This document shows, piece by piece, positions 1 through 4,486 of a stretch of DNA of 7,413 nucleotides (within the stretch, counting starts at the first letter, position 1; each line of letters opens with the position of its first letter). The DNA is from Candidatus Nanopelagicaceae bacterium. Its GTDB lineage: Bacteria; Actinomycetota; Actinomycetes; Nanopelagicales; Nanopelagicaceae. Where the stretch lies: assembly GCA_947489825.1 (NCBI GenBank), contig CANLFL010000036.1:1-7413 (forward strand), written 5' to 3'. Below the pieces are notes generated by a model. The model searched no databases. It was not told the DNA's origin and was given only the letters and a program-made list of their open reading frames with translations. Both the position numbers and the translations under genes were made by a program.

Positions 1-25
1 CATCGACGACCATGACTAAGGTCAT
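1..25 (-). CDS. Start of a downstream gene, probably a response regulator (partial, 3' end outside window)
   Basis: Only the first eight codons and one base are visible: ATG at 25-23, then Thr-Leu-Val-Met-Val-Val-Asp and a codon beginning with G. The ATG overlaps the ahcY stop by one base (TAATG), a common arrangement for translational coupling. A GGGAG motif at 37-41, inside the end of ahcY, lies 11 bases upstream and can serve as the ribosome binding site. A short hydrophobic strand ending in Val-Val-Asp, with a next codon that could be Asp or Glu, resembles the beta-1 strand and acidic pocket of receiver domains (typically ...VLVVDDD). In mycobacteria the sahH gene lies close upstream of mtrA, so an MtrA-type regulator is a reasonable guess. 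Eight residues cannot prove it. A second in-frame ATG at 13-11 is less likely because it would cut off the strand. Confidence 0.5.
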
Positions 26-1305
26 TAGCTACCGTGCTCCCAAGAGTTGAGATACATATCTTGAGCTGGTGTTAACACATCAATACGACCACCCATAGAA
101 ATCAACTTAAGTGATGCAACTTCCTTATCAATGTATTCAGGAACCATGTGAACACCTGGCTTAAGGTTCTTAGCTTCCTTAACAAGGTATTCAGCTGTAA
201 GTGCCTGATCAGAGAATGACATATCCATCACTGATGCTGGGTGACCTTCTGCTGCGCCAAGATTTACTAGGCGACCTTCTGCGAGGAGAAGTAGGCGCCG
301 ACCATCTGCAAGTACATACTCATCTGTCTGGTGGCGCATTTTTGAATTCTTCTTCTTTGAATTCTGCTCAAGCCAAGCGACATCGATTTCGATGTCGAAG
401 TGACCAGAGTTAGCCATGATTGCTCCATCCTTCATGACTGCAAAGTGCTCGTCGCGAAGTACGTCACGGTTACCAGTAACGGTAATGAAGACATCACCAA
501 CCTTTGCAGCATCAAGCATCGGCATAACACGGAAGCCTTGCATCATCGCATCGAGTGCCTTTGTTGGATCAATTTCTGTTACGACTACATCTGCGCCCAT
601 GCCCTTTGCACGCTCTGCAACGCCCTTACCGCAGTAACCAAAACCTGCGACAACAACGATGCGTCCAGCGAGCAAGAAGTTTGTTGCACGGAAGACTGCA
701 TCGAGTGTTGATTGTCCTGTGCCATAGCGGTTATCGAACATGTGCTTGGTGTCGGTGTCATTGACAGCGATCATTGGGAATGTGAGGGCTCCATCTTTTG
801 CCATCTGGTTAAGACGAATGACACCAGTTGTGGTCTCTTCGCAGCCACCGGTGATGGTTGAAAGAAGTTCGCGACGAGTGGTGTGAAGGGTGTTAACGAG
901 ATCGCAGCCATCATCAAAGACTTGGTGCGGTTCGATATCAAGAGCTGCATTGATGTGTGAGTAATATCCATCACGATCTACTGCATTACGTGCAAATACT
1001 GAGATTCCATATTCGTGGACAAGTGCTGCTGCTGTGTCATCTTGTGTGGACAGTGGGTTTGATGCACAGAGTGCAATTTCTGCTCCGCCTGCCTTAAGAA
1101 CGCGCATCAAGTTTGCTGTCTCTGTGGTGACGTGCATACATGCTGAGATTCTTACTCCTGCAAATGGTTGTGACTTCTCGAAGCGCTCTCTAATTTGAGC
1201 CAGGACTGGCATGTTGCGCTCAGCCCACTCGATTTTCTTGCGGCCTTCTGCAGCAAGGGATGCATCCGCGATGTCATGCTTGGGTGTTGTTTGTGTGGTT
1301 GTCAT
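25..1305 (-). CDS. ahcY: Adenosylhomocysteinase (S-adenosylhomocysteine hydrolase)
   Basis: A cytosolic NAD-dependent enzyme that splits S-adenosylhomocysteine reversibly into adenosine and homocysteine, removing the product that inhibits methyltransferases. The 426 residues are complete. By comparison with characterised enzymes, the substrate site includes His58, Thr60, Glu62 and Thr63 (CMHVTTETA), Asp132, Glu157 (GGCEETTTG), and Lys187, Asp191 and Asn192 (TKHMFDNRYG). The NAD-binding glycine loop is GFGYCGKG at 221-228. His302 (SGHFD) and His355 (EGHP) are also in place. The start is fixed by AGAGGAG seven bases upstream. Wording such as DNRYGTGQS and AEGHPASVMDMSF, the short length and the C-terminal end SWEHGS match the archaeal/Thermotoga-like subgroup. 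That subgroup lacks the roughly 40-residue insertion and the Lys/Tyr C-terminal tail of mycobacterial and eukaryotic forms. The gene sits 98 bases after manB and overlaps the next gene by one base. Confidence 0.96.
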   Translation of the reverse strand: MTTTQTTPKHDIADASLAAEGRKKIEWAERNMPVLAQIRERFEKSQPFAGVRISACMHVTTETANLMRVLKAGGAEIALCASNPLSTQDDTAAALVHEYGISVFARNAVDRDGYYSHINAALDIEPHQVFDDGCDLVNTLHTTRRELLSTITGGCEETTTGVIRLNQMAKDGALTFPMIAVNDTDTKHMFDNRYGTGQSTLDAVFRATNFLLAGRIVVVAGFGYCGKGVAERAKGMGADVVVTEIDPTKALDAMMQGFRVMPMLDAAKVGDVFITVTGNRDVLRDEHFAVMKDGAIMANSGHFDIEIDVAWLEQNSKKKNSKMRHQTDEYVLADGRRLLLLAEGRLVNLGAAEGHPASVMDMSFSDQALTAEYLVKEAKNLKPGVHMVPEYIDKEVASLKLISMGGRIDVLTPAQDMYLNSWEHGS

Positions 1306-1312
1306 AACTGTT

Positions 1313-1319
1313 CTCCTCT
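1313..1319 (-). promoter_or_regulatory. Shine-Dalgarno of ahcY
   Basis: On the minus strand this reads AGAGGAG, seven bases before the ATG at 1305-1303. It is the strongest ribosome binding site in the window. It fixes the ahcY start at Met1, about ten residues upstream of where family similarity begins. Confidence 0.85.
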
Positions 1320-1323
1320 ACAC

Positions 1324-1345
1324 GGTAAGTGGCTAATTGCTTACC
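1324..1345 (-). repeat. Inverted repeat in the ahcY leader
   Basis: The arms GGTAAG and CTTACC form a perfect 6-base-pair stem around a 10-base loop. It lies between manB and ahcY and ends five bases before the ahcY Shine-Dalgarno. A smaller inverted repeat, CCTA/TAGG at 1344-1356, shares bases with one arm, so the two hairpins cannot form together. No T tract follows, so it does not look like an intrinsic terminator. It could be an RNA leader structure, an operator for a dimeric protein, or chance. Confidence 0.35.
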
Positions 1346-1384
1346 TAAGGCGTAGGGCTCTACTTGCTAGGTTGCTGTAGGACA

Positions 1385-1390
1385 AGATTA
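1385..1390 (-). promoter_or_regulatory. Candidate -10 box for ahcY
   Basis: The minus strand reads TAATCT, which fits the actinobacterial TAnnnT -10 consensus, in the context CAGTAATCTTG just after the manB stop. Transcription starting about seven bases downstream would give an ahcY leader of about 70 bases that contains the inverted repeat. I see no convincing -35 element at the usual distance. Nearly the same word occurs before the DUF3499 gene. ahcY could instead be read through from manB, as no terminator is visible. Confidence 0.35.
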
Positions 1391-1403
1391 CTGGGTAAAG
1401 AGG

Positions 1404-2765
1404 CTACTTGCCACCTATGAGGCCTAAGACCTGCGTAGAAACTTTCTTCATGAGTGCTTCCGTGTTGGCCTCAACGTTGAGTCTGAGTAGAGGTTCAGTG
1501 TTTGAGGCGCGGACGTTAAACCACCAATCGCTGCTCTCGACAGTAAGGCCATCCAAGTGATCTGTAGTGATGCCTCCTATAGCTAAATCCATATCTAAAT
1601 AATGTGACTCAATCGACTCCATCACCGACTGTGCATCGCTGACGACTGAGTTAATTTCTCCACTCGATGAGTAACGATTATATGGATGCAAAAGTTTGCT
1701 CAGCGTTCCTTGAGATTCAGAGAGTGCGGCAAGTGCATGAAGGGCTGCCAACATTCCAGAATCAGCTCGCCAAAAATCTCTAAAGTAGAAGTGGCCAGAG
1801 TGCTCACCGCCAAATATCGCACCAGTATCAGCCATCATTTTCTTAATGTAGGAATGGCCCACTCGAGACCGAACTGCAGTGCCGCCATTTTCTTCGATCA
1901 CTTCTTTAACACTCCGAGATGAAATCAAATTGTAAATAATTGTCGATCCAGGATCACTTGCAAGCGCGCGGTCTGCGATAAGAGCTGTCAGAGCAGATGG
2001 GTTAACCAAATCTCCGTTCTCGTCTACTAAAAAACAGCGATCGGCATCTCCATCAAATGCCAAACCGATATCAGCCTTATACTTTTTTACAGCCTTCGAT
2101 AAGTCTTGCAAGTTCTTAGGATCAATTGGATTAGCCTCATGGTTAGGAAAGGTTCCATCTAATTCGAAATACATTTCAATGACTTCAGCGTTGAGACCCT
2201 TAAATACTGCAGGGGCTGTATATCCGGCCATTCCATTTCCTGCATCGATGACAACTTTGAGCGGTCGCATCGATCCCACATCTACAAGATTAAGTAGGTG
2301 CTCAACATATTTATCAAGCATCGGCTGAGAGCGTTCCACACCCACACTTCTTAGTTCGATAGGTGAGCCTTCCTCAACATATCTTTCAATAATGAGTAAG
2401 CCTGACTCTTTACCAATTGGACGGGCCCCACTCAGACACATTTTTATGCCGTTGTATTCGGCGGGATTGTGGCTTGCGGTAAACATCGCACCCGGCATAT
2501 TCAACTTTCCGGCGGCAAAATAGAGCATATCTGTCGATGCTAGACCGATACGTATGACGTCCATACCCTGCGTTGTAATTCCTGCCGAAAATGCGTCAGC
2601 AAAAATTGGAGATGACGGACGCATATCCTCACCAATAACAACCGTGCCTGGTTCTCGCTCTTGCTGAAGAAATCGAGCGAAAGCTACCCCTGTTGCGAAG
2701 CAGAAGTCAGCAGTAATCTCAGTATCAACGAGTCCTCGAACATCATAGGCTTTAAATATTGACAT
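1404..2765 (-). CDS. manB: Phosphomannomutase/phosphoglucomutase
   Basis: A member of the alpha-D-phosphohexomutase superfamily, interconverting mannose-6-phosphate and mannose-1-phosphate in the cytosol, possibly with activity on glucose phosphates. Mannose-1-phosphate supplies GDP-mannose for glycans and lipid-linked mannosides. The 453 residues are full family length. All four domain signatures are present: the catalytic phosphoserine loop TASHNP (Ser98), the metal-binding loop DGDADR at 238-243, the sugar-recognition loop GEHSGH at 320-325 followed by FYFRDFWRADSGMLAAL, and the phosphate-binding loop RASNTEP at 419-425. The sugar loop and its flank closely resemble actinobacterial ManB, which favours phosphomannomutase over a pure phosphoglucomutase. 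The gene begins 12 bases after the DUF3499 stop, and AAAGG overlapping that stop provides a ribosome binding site. The manB-DUF3499 pairing is conserved in Actinobacteria, for example Rv3257c-Rv3258c of Mycobacterium tuberculosis. Confidence 0.94.
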   Translation of the reverse strand: MSIFKAYDVRGLVDTEITADFCFATGVAFARFLQQEREPGTVVIGEDMRPSSPIFADAFSAGITTQGMDVIRIGLASTDMLYFAAGKLNMPGAMFTASHNPAEYNGIKMCLSGARPIGKESGLLIIERYVEEGSPIELRSVGVERSQPMLDKYVEHLLNLVDVGSMRPLKVVIDAGNGMAGYTAPAVFKGLNAEVIEMYFELDGTFPNHEANPIDPKNLQDLSKAVKKYKADIGLAFDGDADRCFLVDENGDLVNPSALTALIADRALASDPGSTIIYNLISSRSVKEVIEENGGTAVRSRVGHSYIKKMMADTGAIFGGEHSGHFYFRDFWRADSGMLAALHALAALSESQGTLSKLLHPYNRYSSSGEINSVVSDAQSVMESIESHYLDMDLAIGGITTDHLDGLTVESSDWWFNVRASNTEPLLRLNVEANTEALMKKVSTQVLGLIGGK

Positions 2766-2774
2766 CTTCTGATG

Positions 2775-2779
2775 CCTTT
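2775..2779 (-). promoter_or_regulatory. Shine-Dalgarno of manB
   Basis: The minus strand reads AAAGG, nine bases before the manB ATG and overlapping the TAA stop of the DUF3499 gene. This supports co-translation of the pair from one message and confirms the start at 2765. Confidence 0.65.
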
Positions 2780-3155
2780 AATTTGGAACTGCGCGAAGAT
2801 GTCCGCGACGTACACCAATGTGAGGGGCACTCTGCTCTTGTTCAGATACATCTTCAGTACTTTGCGGAATTATTGCAGCAGCTTCGCGCACTGCATCCGC
2901 AATTGCCATGAGGTCATCCTCTGTTGGTCCAGATCCAGATTGTGAAATCTCTTCTTTAATAACCGACCAACCATTGGGAACAGTTAACTTGCGAGCATGA
3001 AACTCACATAAATCGTAAGCATGAGGTTCTGCAAAGGTTGCTAATGGTCCAAGTACGGCAGTTGAATCTGCGTAGATATAGGTAAGGGTCATTGTTGCCA
3101 TCGCGCGACATGTCGCCCGCGAGCATCCTCTACCTGTTCTTACTGCCGAAGTCAT
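2778..3155 (-). CDS. DUF3499 family protein, putative zinc-binding
   Basis: A 125-residue protein of unknown function, recognised from the order of conserved actinobacterial words: GCSRATC near the N-terminus, then YADSTAVLGPL at 28-38, the block around AEPHAYDLCEFH at 42-53, LTVPNGW at 57-63, and a C-terminal RRGHLR. Cys11, Cys16, Cys50 and His53, possibly with His45, are arranged like a small zinc knuckle, which is inference. There is no signal peptide or membrane segment, so it is probably cytosolic. The stretch from about 70 to 115 is acidic and poorly conserved. ATG at 3155 is the only start upstream of Cys11, because no ATG, GTG or TTG precedes it in frame in the 29-base gap. No Shine-Dalgarno is visible, but a -10 box sits seven bases upstream, suggesting leaderless translation. 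It forms a tight pair with manB. Confidence 0.88.
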   Translation of the reverse strand: MTSAVRTGRGCSRATCRAMATMTLTYIYADSTAVLGPLATFAEPHAYDLCEFHARKLTVPNGWSVIKEEISQSGSGPTEDDLMAIADAVREAAAIIPQSTEDVSEQEQSAPHIGVRRGHLRAVPN

Positions 3156-3162
3156 AGATAGA

Positions 3163-3168
3163 AGATTA
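3163..3168 (-). promoter_or_regulatory. Candidate -10 box for a leaderless DUF3499-manB transcript
   Basis: The minus strand reads TAATCT (TAnnnT), followed by seven bases and then the ATG at 3155. That spacing would put the transcription start at or next to the A of ATG, as in the many leaderless actinobacterial genes. The whole 29-base gap lacks a GGAGG-like site, which agrees with this. No good -35 hexamer is seen in the end of the DUF5719 gene. The box would give DUF3499 and manB their own promoter, separate from the glycosyltransferase genes. Confidence 0.5.
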
Positions 3169-3184
3169 GTGGGAATTGGTAAGG

Positions 3185-4486
3185 CTATGGATTTAAGACA
3201 CGGATATTCGCAGTAGGAAGTAGTACGCGGGTCAGTTCGCTACCAGGGACAAGTGGAAGATAGCCGTATCCACTCTGTGTTGATATGAGTGCACCACCCA
3301 CGGTCTTATCGCTAACTTTTGTGAAGTGTATGGTTCGAGCATTCTCCGGCACTTTAAAGCTCGCAATACCCTCTCCCGTGACTGTGAATTTCTTCTCTTT
3401 CTTATTTGTGTAGAGGATTGAGAGAGAAACTGAAATTCTCTCTCCCGAAAAGACCAGCGTCGGGGCAAGTCCACTCACAGCTAATGAATACTCTGTCATT
3501 TCTGCTGTTGATGTACTCCATACAAAGTCTGACTTCGCCTGCGCATATGTAGATGAATACACCGAAGCCACAATCGGGCGGTCAGAAGAAATTTTTAGCG
3601 CAAAGGTACTTGGAGCAAGTTGAGGATTAAGTGAAATCTCAGTCACGATACCGGCCTTTATCGCACGACCATCAAATCCGACAGGAATGAATGATCCCTT
3701 AGTTGAGATGAGTTCAACAGAGATTCGAGCATCCAGATCACCGGGTGCAATAACACGCAAGGTATGACCTAGCACCTTGCCAGATCGTTTCATGTGAGGA
3801 ATTGCAGGAATCACAACTACCTTACTTGGATCTGGCGATGCATTGACCATGTCTCCGCCAAGAGATTGAAGTCCGCGGCCACGCTCATCTACAAGGAAGG
3901 CATTTACTCGTCCCGATCGTGGCGCGATATGAAGAGCAATTCGCGCAGCTCCCGGATCCAGTGAATCAAGAGTCTGCACAACAGAGGAATTAGCTTTTAG
4001 CGTCACAACTTTCGGAGGTCGAATTCCAGATTCACTCCAAATTCCGACATCAATAATTGCTTCACTTAATCCACTATTGATCAGGATAAGTTTTCCCTTA
4101 CTTGTCACATCAGCTGCTCCGCCAACAAACCATTGAGAAATAGATGGTGCCGAACAAATCGTTGCACCAGCCCACACGCCTTTCTTGATTTGCCACACAG
4201 GTGATGTCATATTCTTCGTATCTAAAATGGTGGGAATAGAACTCTGCATCAAGCGCAAGGTACGGGTAGGTTTAAAAATAACTGTCTTCTTGCCTAAAAC
4301 TCTCGATCCAGTCTGTGTTGAAGGAACTGAAATCGCGCTGCTCTGCCCTGCTGGTGTCGCAGGACAAACCACAGGTGGATAATTTTCTGAGAAGTCACTC
4401 TGAGTTACAGATACTGAAGTGAGGTTGCTGAACGCAAGGGTTGCAATCACTGCTGCGATGATGAGTAGAGGGCGTTTAAATCTCAT
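3185..4486 (-). CDS. DUF5719 family exported protein
   Basis: A 433-residue protein of unknown function. The N-terminus has a basic start (Arg-Phe-Lys-Arg) and a hydrophobic run at about residues 6-20, so it is a signal peptide or single membrane anchor with the rest outside the membrane. No clear signal peptidase motif or lipobox is seen. The rest is rich in short hydrophobic beta-type strands with Ser, Thr and Gly turns, suggesting beta-sandwich folds. The only cysteines, Cys41 and Cys111, could form a disulfide. The segment around AFLVDERGRGLQSLGGD (196-212) resembles the most conserved block of DUF5719 proteins, which in Actinobacteria usually follow a large glycosyltransferase as here. 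The start overlaps the glycosyltransferase stop by four bases (ATGA), with a purine-rich GAGAGAGAG (4492-4500) five bases upstream. This tight coupling suggests it assists the glycosyltransferase at the outer face of the membrane. That role is inference. Confidence 0.8.
   Translation of the reverse strand: MRFKRPLLIIAAVIATLAFSNLTSVSVTQSDFSENYPPVVCPATPAGQSSAISVPSTQTGSRVLGKKTVIFKPTRTLRLMQSSIPTILDTKNMTSPVWQIKKGVWAGATICSAPSISQWFVGGAADVTSKGKLILINSGLSEAIIDVGIWSESGIRPPKVVTLKANSSVVQTLDSLDPGAARIALHIAPRSGRVNAFLVDERGRGLQSLGGDMVNASPDPSKVVVIPAIPHMKRSGKVLGHTLRVIAPGDLDARISVELISTKGSFIPVGFDGRAIKAGIVTEISLNPQLAPSTFALKISSDRPIVASVYSSTYAQAKSDFVWSTSTAEMTEYSLAVSGLAPTLVFSGERISVSLSILYTNKKEKKFTVTGEGIASFKVPENARTIHFTKVSDKTVGGALISTQSGYGYLPLVPGSELTRVLLPTANIRVLNP

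Noticed and set aside
400..711. 103-residue plus-strand open frame with many cysteines
   Set aside because: It lies entirely antisense to the well-conserved ahcY catalytic region and has no recognisable domain. The cysteines arise from the antisense codons of ahcY.
1324..1345. Intrinsic terminator between manB and ahcY
   Set aside because: The stem is only six pairs with a ten-base loop, and no run of T follows on the minus strand.
1306..1403. SAH or SAM riboswitch upstream of ahcY
   Set aside because: I could not find the conserved core or pseudoknot pairings of the known SAH or SAM classes; only short generic stems are visible.
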